From assembly GCA_019429405.1 (NCBI GenBank), contig JAHYIZ010000008.1, positions 19,328-83,327 of the forward strand: a stretch of DNA of 64,000 nt, in the 5' to 3' direction. Below the pieces are notes generated by a model. That model had not been told where the DNA came from and did not search any database. It saw only the letters and a program-made list of their open reading frames with translations. The position numbers and the translations under genes are program-made. Shown here piece after piece: positions 16,847-25,909 of this stretch. The DNA is from Paracoccaceae bacterium. Lineage in GTDB: Bacteria; Pseudomonadota; Alphaproteobacteria; Rhodobacterales; Rhodobacteraceae. Every line of letters starts with the position of its first letter. The first letter of the stretch is position 1.

Positions 16847-17377
16847 ATGAGCCGTTATCAGGAATTGCGCGAAGCCTTTGCCGCCTACAAGGATGCCGAA
16901 AACCGGTTTTGCCGCGAGAACGAGCGGCTGGCCGGGCTGATCGTTGGCGGGTTGCCCGCCTATCTGGGCATGCCCGACAGCTTCACGTCAGAAACCGAAG
17001 TGATCCGCTACCTCAGCTTTTTCCGCGTCGAGGATGACGAGGATGACAGCGAGGGCGCCGAGGTGCCGTTTCTGCACGACGCGCTGGCCCATATCACCGA
17101 CGGCAGTTTTCGCTTTGGGCTGGGGCTGCTGCTGGAGCGCGGCCCCGATGTGCTGCCCAAGCAGAACATGGTGGTCACAGTCCATTGCCACCGAGAGGGC
17201 AGCAAAGCCACGGTCAGCATTGGCGACCGCGAGGTGGTGATCAGCTTTGACGGCACCAGTTGCCCCGAAGTCGAAAAGGCGCAGGCCGCGCTGCATGAGC
17301 TGCTCTGCGACTGGCTGCGCCGCCGCCCCGGCGAAGACGCGAAGAGCCGCAAGATCGGGTTCCGACTGGTGCGCTAG
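16847..17377 (+). CDS. Conserved-looking hypothetical protein
   Basis: A 176-residue soluble protein beginning MSRYQELREAFAAYKDAENRF, with an amphipathic N-terminal helix, an acidic patch (VEDDEDDSEGAEVPF) and a beta-rich C-terminal half (MVVTVHCHREGSKATVSIG). No signal peptide or membrane segment is seen, and I recognise no family. Codon use resembles its neighbours. GAAAGTGAGGG just upstream supports the ATG at 16847. It sits between the excalibur lipoprotein and rnpB with no obvious functional link. Confidence 0.7.
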   Translation: MSRYQELREAFAAYKDAENRFCRENERLAGLIVGGLPAYLGMPDSFTSETEVIRYLSFFRVEDDEDDSEGAEVPFLHDALAHITDGSFRFGLGLLLERGPDVLPKQNMVVTVHCHREGSKATVSIGDREVVISFDGTSCPEVEKAQAALHELLCDWLRRRPGEDAKSRKIGFRLVR

Positions 17378-17415
17378 GCGAAATGCCGGGCAGAGCAGCC
17401 TTGCCCCCTGCCCCA

Positions 17416-17444
17416 TTGACGCGCCCCTGCCCCGCGCGTATCTG
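17416..17444 (+). promoter_or_regulatory. Candidate housekeeping promoter of rnpB
   Basis: TTGACG (17416-17421) and TATCTG (17439-17444) are separated by 17 bases. The predicted start, about 7 bases on, falls at 17451-17452, the point where the RNase P RNA P1 stem begins. This independent agreement strengthens both calls. Confidence 0.65.
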
Positions 17445-17451
17445 ACCGCTT

Positions 17452-17854
17452 GCGCGGATGGCCGGATGGCCGCGAGGCGGGGCGACCCGTCGCGAGGAAA
17501 GTCCGGACTCCATGAAGACACGGTGCCGGGTAACGCCCGGCCGGGGCAACCCGAGGGAAAGCGCCACAGAGAAGAGACCGCCCGGCCTTCGGGCCGGGTA
17601 AGGGTGAAACGGTGGGGTAAGAGCCCACCGCGGGACTGGCAACAGGACCGGCACGGCAAGCCCCACCGGGAGCAACGCCGAATAGGGGCCTCGCGCGGGG
17701 GCCGGTCGGGGCAACCCGAGACCGCCCGCAGGGACCTTCGACCCGAGAGGCCCGGGTTGGCGGCTAGATCGCGCAGGCAACTGCGCGGGCAGAGGAATGG
17801 CCATCGAAGGGGGGAAACCCCCGGAACAAGATCCGGCTTACAGGCCATCCGCGC
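17452..17854 (+). ncRNA. rnpB: RNase P RNA (bacterial class A)
   Basis: The catalytic RNA of RNase P, which trims tRNA 5' leaders. The universal core GAGGAAAGTCCGGACTCC occurs at about 17498-17515, followed by the CACGGTGCCGGGTAACGCCC region. The late conserved AGATCCGGCTTACAGGCC lies near 17829-17846. The ends pair as stem P1: GCGCGGATGGCC at the 5' end with GGCCATCCGCGC at the 3' end (17843-17854). The length of about 403 nt is normal. Ends are set by the P1 pairing and could be off by a few bases. Confidence 0.95.
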
Positions 17855-17913
17855 AGCTGGCCCGCCGCGACCGCCCAAGGCCGGAAATCTGCGCCCCGCG
17901 GTGGCTTTCGCGG

Positions 17914-17941
17914 TTGACTCTGCCCGGCGGCCAAGTAAAAG
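17914..17941 (+). promoter_or_regulatory. Candidate promoter of rpmG
   Basis: TTGACT (17914-17919) and TAAAAG (17936-17941), 16 bases apart, lie about 55 bases before the rpmG start codon and downstream of rnpB. The -10 element is imperfect. Confidence 0.4.
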
Positions 17942-17995
17942 GCGGGCTTCAAGGATTTCGCGGGCGCAGTGTCGCCCGCCGCTAGGAGACTGAAT

Positions 17996-18163
17996 ATGGC
18001 GAAGCCGACGACGATCAAGATCCGTCTGAACTCGACGGCGGGCACCGGGCACTTCTACGTGACCAAGAAGAACGCCCGCACCATGACCGAAAAGATGGCC
18101 GTGAACAAATACGACCCGGTGGTGCGCAAGCATGTGGAATACAAGGAAGGCAAGATCAAGTAA
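17996..18163 (+). CDS. rpmG: 50S ribosomal protein L33
   Basis: The 55-residue large-subunit protein L33, starting [20 protein letters not shown] and ending [11 protein letters not shown]. It is the Cys-free form, so it does not bind zinc. TAGGAG lies about seven bases before the ATG at 17996, which rules out the slightly longer frame. A GC-rich hairpin with a T-tract follows. Confidence 0.97.
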   Translation: MAKPTTIKIRLNSTAGTGHFYVTKKNARTMTEKMAVNKYDPVVRKHVEYKEGKIK

Positions 18164-18194
18164 GATCGCCTGATCGATACCGGGACAGTGTCAA

Positions 18195-18225
18195 GGCCGC
18201 GCCGCAGGGTGCGGCCTTTTGCTTT
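18195..18225 (+). terminator. Rho-independent terminator of rpmG
   Basis: A GGCCGC / GCGGCC stem (18195-18200 with 18211-18216, extended by internal GC pairing) is followed directly by TTTTGCTTT. It lies 31 bases after the rpmG stop. Confidence 0.8.
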
Positions 18226-18618
18226 GGGGGCGGGATAACACGCGTGTCATCAGAGCTAACAGGTTGACCACACATCTATTTTCGGATTTCGTTAAGGCTT
18301 TTGAAAGGTTTGGTGGCGAGTACCGGGCGGGGCAGCGATGCCGATGGAGCATCCGAGATGGCTTGGCCCCGAGGGCCGGAGTGGCGAGGCTCCAGTGGAG
18401 CCTCGCCCGGCCCGATTGCCTGCAGGCGCAAGCCGGAAGGCAAGGGGCTATCCGTTAGCCCCGGCGTTGCCTAATCGGGGCGCGCCTGCCTGGGCGGGCG
18501 CGGTATCGCGCCTGCCGGGGGCAGGCAGGCGCGACCCGATTTACGCGGGGCGCAAATCGGGGGGGCACCATGCTGGAACGCGGTAGCTTTGTGGCCCGTC
18601 AAGTTTGCGCGCAGTCGC
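18226..18618. other. Gene-free stretch rich in stacked hairpins
   Basis: No convincing coding frame or known RNA family is seen. The first ~75 bases are locally AT-richer (TTTTCGGATTTCGTTAAGG). From 18373 to 18561 there are four consecutive strong stem-loops, described separately. The remaining ~55 bases lead to the 3' end of the leftward DUF4145 gene. Short frames crossing this stretch have no ribosome-binding site or protein-like composition. Confidence 0.6.
18373..18561. repeat. Array of four stacked inverted repeats
   Basis: H1: GGGCCGG (18373) with CCGGCCC, enclosing GCGAGGCTCC / GGAGCCTCGC (18384-18393 with 18397-18406). H2: CCCGATT (18411) with AATCGGG (18473), enclosing AGGCAA / TTGCCT and GGGGCTA / TAGCCCC. 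H3: CGCGCCTGCCT (18481) with AGGCAGGCGCG (18523-18533), with a second stem inside. H4: CCCGATTT (18535) with AAATCGGG (18554-18561). H2 and H4 share the CCCGATT arm. All outer arms are perfect matches. Function unknown: a structured RNA, a REP-like element, or the scar of an insertion. Confidence 0.75.
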
Positions 18619-19401
18619 CTAACTTTCTTTGGGGCCTTCGATTAGCTGCGCTTTCTTGGCCGCGATCAACGCCTTCTTCTCTTCGGCGACCGCCCTAATC
18701 CCTGAAAACCGAGCTTGCCTCTTTTCGCGCGCAACATACCAGTCCTCGAAAAGAGACTCGATCAGACCGATGAGGCGTTGTGCCTCTTGCGTGTCAACGG
18801 GGACGATGTGGTTGATGTCTTTTTCCATGTGCGCACCAATATTTCCGATTCCGCGCACATAATCAATGGCATCAACGCTTTCAATTGACACGCCCTTGGG
18901 GCCTTTTTCAGAGTCTACAAGAGCTTTTAATGCCATGACTTCTTTAGCCAATGTTTCCTTTCTGACGCCACAAAAATCTCTAATCATTCCTTGCAGGCAT
19001 CGCCGCGACAGCGTTGCTGAGGCCTTCGCGCTTAGGTCGCGAATTCGGCAAGCTTCATAATAATCTTCACGAAGAGGCGCTGGGATGCACTCCGGTTGCG
19101 GTTTTGCCTCGCTTTCAGGAATCAGTCGCCCACTGAAAAGAGTTATTCCATCCTTCTTGGAGGAGTGCCGGAGTCCACCGTTGAACGGGCGCACGGTTAA
19201 ATCTTCGCGTATCGAGGCCTCAACGGTTAGTTTCCCACATTCGGGGTTCACGCAAACGGTGGATCTTAAGAAAATTCCGAAGCTGCCATCCGCGGAATCA
19301 CGCACATTGAGATGAAAAGAAGTGAAGTCAAATACAGGATCGGTTACAGTTTGCATTATGCCGCAATGCGGGCACATCCAGTTGAATGGTGTGAAAGCCA
19401 T
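18619..19401 (-). CDS. DUF4145-domain protein with N-terminal zinc ribbon
   Basis: A 260-residue soluble protein. The N-terminus has a zinc ribbon of the form CPHCG (residues about 10-14) with CVNPECGK (about 50-57). The DUF4145 helical domain follows: ASATLSRRCLQGMIRDFCG, then YVRGIGNIGAHMEKDIN and a Glu/Lys-rich end. DUF4145 is often found alone or fused to restriction and other defence enzymes, but its biochemistry is unknown. Base composition is clearly lower in G+C than both neighbours (for example the TTCTTTAGCC...TTCCTTT runs), which suggests recent acquisition. It sits 11 bases upstream of the ettA stop, on the same strand and downstream of ettA, and next to the stacked-hairpin array. 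Confidence 0.75.
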   Translation of the reverse strand: MAFTPFNWMCPHCGIMQTVTDPVFDFTSFHLNVRDSADGSFGIFLRSTVCVNPECGKLTVEASIREDLTVRPFNGGLRHSSKKDGITLFSGRLIPESEAKPQPECIPAPLREDYYEACRIRDLSAKASATLSRRCLQGMIRDFCGVRKETLAKEVMALKALVDSEKGPKGVSIESVDAIDYVRGIGNIGAHMEKDINHIVPVDTQEAQRLIGLIESLFEDWYVAREKRQARFSGIRAVAEEKKALIAAKKAQLIEGPKES

Positions 19402-19412
19402 CCTTCATCCCC

Positions 19413-21068
19413 CTACCTCGTAAACTTCTTATACTTCACCCGCGTCGGCTCAATCGAATCCGGCCCCAGGCGGCGCACCTTGTCGTCTTCATAGGCCTCG
19501 AAGTTGCCCTCAAACCATTCCACATGCGCGTCGCCCTCAAAGGCGAGGATATGCGTGCAGAGGCGGTCGAGGAAGAAGCGGTCGTGGGAAATGATCACGG
19601 CGCAGCCGGCGAAATCGTCGATGGCGCTTTCGAGTGCCTGCAGGGTTTCCACGTCAAGGTCGTTGGTGGGTTCGTCCAGCAGCAGCACGTTGCCGTTTGA
19701 CCGCAGAAGCTTGGCCAGATGCACGCGGTTGCGTTCACCGCCCGAGAGCACGCCCACCTTTTTCTGCTGGTCGGTGCCCTTGAAGTTGAAGGCGCCGCAA
19801 TAGGCGCGGCTGTTCATTTCAAAGTCACCAAGGTGGATCACCTCAAGCCCGTCGGAAATCTCTTCCCAGACGGTCTTTGTGGCATCAAGCGTGTCGCGCG
19901 ACTGGTCGACATAGCTCAGCTGCACCGTTTCGCCCAAGGTGATGGTGCCCTCGTCAGGCTCTTCCTGCCCGGTGATCATTTTGAACAGCGTCGATTTGCC
20001 GGCGCCGTTCGGGCCGATCACGCCTACGATCGCCCCCGGCGGCACGGTAAAGCTGAGGTTCTCGATCAAGAGCTTGTCGCCCATGTGCTTTTTCAGCCCC
20101 TGCACGTCGATCACCTTGCCGCCAAGGCGTTCGCCGTTGGGGATGATGATCTGCGCGTTCGAGATACGCTCGCGCACCGACTGGTCGGCAAGCTCGTTGT
20201 ATTTCTGAATCCGCGCTTTCTGCTTGGCCTGCCGCGCCTTGGCGCCAGACCGGATCCAGTTCAACTCGCGCTCGAGAATCTTCGACTTGGCCTTGTCTTC
20301 GCGCGCCTCTTGCAGAAGGCGCTTGGCCTTTTGTTCCAGCCACGCGGAATAGTTGCCCTCATAAGGAATGCCACGGCCACGGTCGAGTTCGAGGATCCAG
20401 CTGGTGATGTCATCAAGGAAATAACGGTCGTGGGTGACGATCAGAATGGTGCCTTCGTAGGCCTTCAGGTGCTGTTGCAACCAGGCGATCGATTCGGCGT
20501 CGAGGTGGTTGGTGGGTTCGTCCAAGAGCAGCATTTCGGGCGCTTCAAGCAGCAGTTTGCACAGCGCCACCCGGCGCCGCTCGCCGCCCGAAAGGCTGGC
20601 CACATCGGCATCATCGGGCGGGCAACGCAGCGCCTCCATCGCCACATCGACCTGGCTGTCGAGATCCCACAGGTTCTTGGCGTCGATCAGGTCTTGCAGG
20701 GCCGACATCTCATCAGCGGTTTCGTCCGAATAATTCATGGCAAGCGCATTGTAGCGGTCAAGAATGGCCTGCTTGTCAGCGACCCCCAGCATCACGTTGC
20801 CGCGCACATCGAGGCTGTCATCAAGCCGGGGTTCCTGCGGCAGGTAGCCGACACGGGCACCCTTTGCGGCCCAGGCCTCGCCCTGAAAATCGGTATCCAT
20901 TCCGGCCATGATGCGCAACAGCGTGGATTTGCCAGAGCCGTTGACCCCGACGACCCCGATCTTGACGCCGGGGAGAAAGTTCAGGTTGATATTCTCAAAG
21001 CACTTCTTGCCGCCGGGGTAGGCCTTCGAGACACCTTGCATGTGGTAGACATACTGATACGCGGCCAT
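19413..21068 (-). CDS. ettA: Energy-dependent translational throttle protein EttA (ABC-F)
   Basis: A 551-residue ABC-F ATPase that binds the ribosomal E site and gates entry into elongation when ATP is low. It has two nucleotide-binding domains: Walker A GVNGSGKSTLL (about 40-50) and GPNGAGKSTLF (about 355-365), each with an LSGGE signature and LLDEPTN Walker B. They are joined by a long charged linker and an arm (AREDKAKSKILERELNWIRSG, RQAKQKARIQKY) typical of EttA. No membrane segment is present, as expected for ABC-F. The start MAAYQYVYHMQGVSKAYPG is the family N-terminus; the frame is open upstream with no such homology. Confidence 0.96.
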   Translation of the reverse strand: MAAYQYVYHMQGVSKAYPGGKKCFENINLNFLPGVKIGVVGVNGSGKSTLLRIMAGMDTDFQGEAWAAKGARVGYLPQEPRLDDSLDVRGNVMLGVADKQAILDRYNALAMNYSDETADEMSALQDLIDAKNLWDLDSQVDVAMEALRCPPDDADVASLSGGERRRVALCKLLLEAPEMLLLDEPTNHLDAESIAWLQQHLKAYEGTILIVTHDRYFLDDITSWILELDRGRGIPYEGNYSAWLEQKAKRLLQEAREDKAKSKILERELNWIRSGAKARQAKQKARIQKYNELADQSVRERISNAQIIIPNGERLGGKVIDVQGLKKHMGDKLLIENLSFTVPPGAIVGVIGPNGAGKSTLFKMITGQEEPDEGTITLGETVQLSYVDQSRDTLDATKTVWEEISDGLEVIHLGDFEMNSRAYCGAFNFKGTDQQKKVGVLSGGERNRVHLAKLLRSNGNVLLLDEPTNDLDVETLQALESAIDDFAGCAVIISHDRFFLDRLCTHILAFEGDAHVEWFEGNFEAYEDDKVRRLGPDSIEPTRVKYKKFTR

Positions 21069-21141
21069 TCTCGATGCTCCTGCCAATTCCGGTTCCGGGC
21101 GCTGTCTAGAGCAGTTGGCGCGGCAGGGGAAGGGGCGGCGG

Positions 21142-21615
21142 TCAGCAGGGGTTGGCGAAAACCTGCACCCACCACGGCCCGGCGCCGCCGGATGCGGGCA
21201 CATAGCCGATGCCGATGGCGTTGACGCTGCCGCGCAGAATGTTGGCGCGGTGGCCGGACGACTGCATCCATTCCGCCATCACCCGCCCGGTTTCGCGCCA
21301 GCCATAGGCAATGTTTTCGGCGGTGGTGCAACTGCGCAGGCCCGCCGCGCGCACGCGGTTGCCCACCGAACTGCCTGAAGAGCCGCGATGGTCAAAAAAA
21401 CCTTTCGTGGCCATGTCGCAGGCATGGCCCTGCGCGGCGGCGTCAAGCCGACTGTCGCGGGCCAGCGGCGCGCGGCCTTCGCGCGCGCGCTCGGTATTGA
21501 CGGCGGCAAGGATTTCGTTGGTAACGGCGCTCGATGGGCCGGGGCACTGCCCGGCAAATGCGGGCGCCGCCAGCGCGAGTGTAGCGGCGAGGACGGCAAG
21601 CAGAAGTCTGAACAT
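21142..21615 (-). CDS. Secreted CAP-domain (SCP/PR1-like) protein
   Basis: A 157-residue exported protein with a Sec signal peptide (MFRLLLAVLAATLALAAPAFA, cleavage near residue 21). A CAP domain follows: AVNTERAREGRAPLARDSRL, QGHACDMATKGFFDHRGSSG, AENIAYGWRETG and GHRANILRGSVNAIGIGY. The His and Glu residues that line the CAP cavity are present (DHRG, AENIA, SGHRANIL). Bacterial CAP proteins have no settled function. The frame is open further upstream, but the signal peptide fixes the start at 21615. Paired Cys residues in the mature protein could form disulfides. Confidence 0.9.
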   Translation of the reverse strand: MFRLLLAVLAATLALAAPAFAGQCPGPSSAVTNEILAAVNTERAREGRAPLARDSRLDAAAQGHACDMATKGFFDHRGSSGSSVGNRVRAAGLRSCTTAENIAYGWRETGRVMAEWMQSSGHRANILRGSVNAIGIGYVPASGGAGPWWVQVFANPC

Positions 21616-21694
21616 GGAACAGGGCTCCGGGTTTCGGGCAGAGGTTGTTTGCCATATCGCGGCAGCAAGGAGAAAGCATAGAATCTGGCCGATT

Positions 21695-23089
21695 TTATGG
21701 CCGGCCTGTTTCCGCCGACCCCAAAACCCGCCGCCCCCAAAGATCGTAGTCGCCCGCCTCTTCCACGGTGACGGCGGCAAGATCACCCGGTGCCAGCCCC
21801 TCGAACCCCTCGTCGATAAAGAGGTTACCGTCGATTTCGGGGGCGTCGGCCCAGGTGCGGCAGGTGGCGCCTTCAGCATCCACCTCATCCACGATCACTT
21901 GCAGCACTTTTCCAACCTTTTGCGCCAGTTTTGCGGCGGAAATCGCCTGTGCCTTTGCCATAAAGCGATCAAACCGCTCCTGCTTGACCTCATCGGGAAC
22001 ATGGTCTGGCAGCGCGTTTGACCGCGCGCCTTTGACGTTCTCGTATTGAAAGCACCCGACCCGGTCGAGCTGCGCCTCGTCCATCCAGTCCAGCAGGGTC
22101 TGAAACTCGGCCTCGGTCTCGCCGGGGTAGCCGACGATGAAGGTGGAGCGCAGCGTGATATCGGGGCAGACCGCGCGCCACGCGGCAATCTCGTCAAGCG
22201 TCTTGGCGGCGGCGGCGGGGCGGGCCATGCGGCGCAGGGTTTCGGGGTGGGCGTGCTGAAACGGGATGTCGAGATAGGGCAGCACCAGCCCTTCGGCCAT
22301 CAGCGGCACAAGGTCACGCACATGCGGGTACGGGTAGACGTAATGCAGCCGCACCCAGGCGCCAAGGCTGCCAAGATCGCGCGCAAGATCGGTGATATGG
22401 GCGCGGTGGCCCTTTTCGGTGGCATGGCGCAGGTCAAGGCCGTAGGCGGAGGTGTCTTGCGAAATCACCAACAGTTCCTTGACGCCCGCCGCCACCAGCC
22501 GTTCGGCCTCACGCAACACGGCATGGGCGGGGCGGCTGACCAGTTTGCCCCGCATGTCGGGAATGATGCAGAACTTGCAGGCGTGGTTGCAGCCTTCGGA
22601 GATCTTCAGGTAGCTGTAGTGGCGCAGGGTCAGGCTGACGGCGCTGGCAGGCAACAGGTCAACGAACGGGTCGGGCGCGGGCGGCACGGCTGCGTGCACG
22701 GCATCAAGCACCGCTTCATACTGATGCGGGCCGGTGACGGCGAGCACGGTGGGGTGCGCGCCGGTGATATACGCGGGCTCGGCGCCAAGGCAGCCGGTCA
22801 CAATCACGCGGCCATTTTCGGCCAGCGCCTCTCCGATGGCCTCTAGACTTTCGGCCTTGGCGCTGTCGAGAAAGCCGCAGGTGTTGACGATCACCGCATC
22901 GGCGCCGCGATAATCGGGGCTGATGGCGTAGCCTTCGGCGCGCAAGCGGGTCAGAATGCGCTCACTGTCGACCAACGCCTTGGGGCAGCCGAGGCTGACC
23001 ATGCCGATGGTGGGTTGGCCGGGGCGCGGGGCATCGGGCACCAGCGCGCGGGCAAGATCGGGGCGGAGGTTGGGCGGGTTCTGAACCAT
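21695..23089 (-). CDS. rimO: Ribosomal protein S12 methylthiotransferase
   Basis: A 464-residue radical-SAM methylthiotransferase that modifies the conserved Asp of ribosomal protein S12. The N-terminal UPF0004 domain has its three cluster Cys (GCPK about 35, NTCG about 71, TGCLG about 100). The radical-SAM domain has CNHACKFC (about 167-174). A TRAM domain closes the protein ([24 protein letters not shown]...). The [12 protein letters not shown] and [10 protein letters not shown] stretches are RimO-type rather than MiaB-type. An ATG three codons earlier (23098) is possible; neither has a clear ribosome-binding site. Confidence 0.95.
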   Translation of the reverse strand: MVQNPPNLRPDLARALVPDAPRPGQPTIGMVSLGCPKALVDSERILTRLRAEGYAISPDYRGADAVIVNTCGFLDSAKAESLEAIGEALAENGRVIVTGCLGAEPAYITGAHPTVLAVTGPHQYEAVLDAVHAAVPPAPDPFVDLLPASAVSLTLRHYSYLKISEGCNHACKFCIIPDMRGKLVSRPAHAVLREAERLVAAGVKELLVISQDTSAYGLDLRHATEKGHRAHITDLARDLGSLGAWVRLHYVYPYPHVRDLVPLMAEGLVLPYLDIPFQHAHPETLRRMARPAAAAKTLDEIAAWRAVCPDITLRSTFIVGYPGETEAEFQTLLDWMDEAQLDRVGCFQYENVKGARSNALPDHVPDEVKQERFDRFMAKAQAISAAKLAQKVGKVLQVIVDEVDAEGATCRTWADAPEIDGNLFIDEGFEGLAPGDLAAVTVEEAGDYDLWGRRVLGSAETGRP

Positions 23090-23131
23090 GCGCGGCATAT
23101 AGCGGTGCGCGAAGCCGCGCGAAAGCCCCGC

Positions 23132-24180
<1,049 letters not shown>

Positions 24181-24181
<1 letters not shown>

Positions 24182-24963
24182 CAGCGCGCCGCCTTTGTAT
24201 GTTTCGAGAACCGCGTGACAAGCTGGATCAGCCCCATGCAGGCCCAGGTGATGCCAAAGGCAATCACCGCAAGCGCCATCGGTTCATAGGCGCGGTTGGC
24301 GCCCATCAGTTGCAGATAAGGCCCGAAGGCCGGGCGGTTCAGCAGCGCCGCCAGGGTAAACTCGCCGATCACGATGGCAAAGGTGACAAAGGCGCCAGAC
24401 AGCACCGCCACCAGCACATTGGGCATGATCACCCGGGCGAGAATGGTCACCCAGCCGGCGCCGAGGCTTTGTGCCGCCTCGGTCAGGGTGGCCACGTCGA
24501 TGGTGCGCAGCCCGGTATCGACGGCGCGATACATATAGGGCAGGCTGAGCGTGGCATAACCGAACATCAACAACAGGTTGGTGCCGGTCAGGCTGCCGGT
24601 CAGCGGCAGCCAGCTGCTGGTGTTGTATAGACGGATATAGCCGAACACGATGACAATGGCCGGAATGACCAGTGGCAGCAGCGTTACGAACTCGACATAG
24701 GGCCTAAGGCCCGGCAGTTTCAGGCGCACCCAATAGGCAGTGGGCACCACCAGAAGCACGCCGAACACGATGGTCAGCAGCGCCATCACCACCGAATAGC
24801 TGAAGGTTTCACGAAAGCGCGGATCGGCCAGCACGGCGGCATAGGCATCGAAGCTGTATTCGCCGCGCCGCATCGACAGCGAAAATTCGGTCAGGCCGAC
24901 CAGCGGCAGAATGAAATAGCCCATCCCGAAGATCAGCGTGGCCCAGGCAAAAAGGCGCTTCAT
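24181..24963 (-). CDS. ABC transporter permease (second subunit)
   Basis: A 260-residue inner-membrane permease with about six helices and the EAA loop EAAQSLGAGWVTILARVIMP, which docks to the ATPase. It resembles PotC/ThiP/FbpB-type second permeases. AGGTGG lies about eight bases before the ATG at 24963, favouring it over a GTG three codons earlier. That ATG overlaps the stop of the upstream permease (ATGA). Substrate unknown. Confidence 0.9.
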
Positions 24964-25835
24964 TTCAGCCACCTTTCAGACCGCACGCGCAGCCAGATGT
25001 AGATGCCATTGGCGATGCCGGTCACCACGATCATGCCAAAGGCCAGCGCATAGCCCAGATGCGGGTCTTGCAGCACGTCGCCCCTGATCTGCGCGAAGAG
25101 CAAGATCGGCACGATCGACAGCGATGAGCCAGTCAGCGCGTAGGCGGTGGCGACCGCCCCAAAGGCATTGGCGAACAGCAGAGCGAAAGTGCCGAGCAGC
25201 GACGGAAACAGGATCGGCAGCGCCACCATGCGCCAGTATTGCGGGGTGGTCGCACCAAGGATGTTGGCGGCCTCTTTCCATTCCCTTTTCAGCCCGTCGA
25301 GTGCAGGGGTGATGATGAGGATCATCAGCGGGATCTGGAAGAATACATAGGTGATGGTCAGGCCCCAGAAGCTGAGGATGGTAAAGCCTTCGGCGCGCAG
25401 GTTGATGCCGAACTGGTCCATCAGCCACAGGGTCAGCAGCCCGCGCGGCCCGATGGTGGCCATGAAGGCAAACGCCAAGGGCACCCCGGCAAAGTTCGAG
25501 GCGACCCCCGAAAAGGTCAGCACCGGGCTGCGGATCCACTTCGGCAGGCCGCCCAGCACCACCGCTGCCGCCATGGCAAAGCCTATGACGCAGCCCAGCA
25601 GCGACGAGGCCACCGAGATTTTGATCGAGATCCAGTAGCTGGCGAGGATCGAGGGGGTAAAGAGGCCGCGCACATTGTCAAACGTCATCTCTCCCGCCGC
25701 ATTGCGAAACGCGCCCAGAACAATGTTCATGGTCGGCAGGATCAGAAACAGCAGCGCGAAGGCGGCGAATGGCACGATGCCCAGCCAATTAAGCGGCAGG
25801 CGTCGGCGCGGCGGTGCTGCGGGAAGGGCAGTCAT
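24960..25835 (-). CDS. ABC transporter permease (first subunit)
   Basis: A 291-residue permease starting MTALPAAPPRRRLPLNWLG, followed by the first membrane helix (IVPFAAFALLFLILPTMNIV). The EAA motif reads EAANILGATTPQYWRMVALP. It pairs with the 260-residue permease to form the membrane channel of the four-gene importer. The frame extends 36 codons upstream through the intergenic hairpin; the ATG at 25835 gives a normal permease N-terminus. It lies about 75 bases after the binding-protein gene, with a stem-loop between. Confidence 0.9.
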   Translation of the reverse strand: MTALPAAPPRRRLPLNWLGIVPFAAFALLFLILPTMNIVLGAFRNAAGEMTFDNVRGLFTPSILASYWISIKISVASSLLGCVIGFAMAAAVVLGGLPKWIRSPVLTFSGVASNFAGVPLAFAFMATIGPRGLLTLWLMDQFGINLRAEGFTILSFWGLTITYVFFQIPLMILIITPALDGLKREWKEAANILGATTPQYWRMVALPILFPSLLGTFALLFANAFGAVATAYALTGSSLSIVPILLFAQIRGDVLQDPHLGYALAFGMIVVTGIANGIYIWLRVRSERWLK

Positions 25836-25863
25836 CGGGGAAATGGCTTTCTTGAACGGCAAA

Positions 25864-25894
25864 TGCCCACCCCAGAGTGGCTCCGGGGTGGGCA
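25864..25894 (-). terminator. Intra-operon stem-loop after the binding-protein gene
   Basis: A perfect 10-bp stem, TGCCCACCCC (25864-25873) with GGGGTGGGCA (25885-25894), lies 15 bases beyond the substrate-binding-protein stop. Such structures often stabilise the upstream mRNA or partly terminate, so that binding protein is made in excess over permeases. Confidence 0.65.
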
Positions 25895-25909
25895 GGTGCT
25901 CAGGTTCGG

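Noticed and set aside
17241..17804. Minus-strand frame across the rnpB gene
   Set aside because: The segment is the RNase P RNA, with universal core sequence and P1 pairing; the frame is incidental.
19719..21224. A 501-codon plus-strand open frame opposite ettA
   Set aside because: Antisense to an ABC-F protein with complete ATPase motifs.
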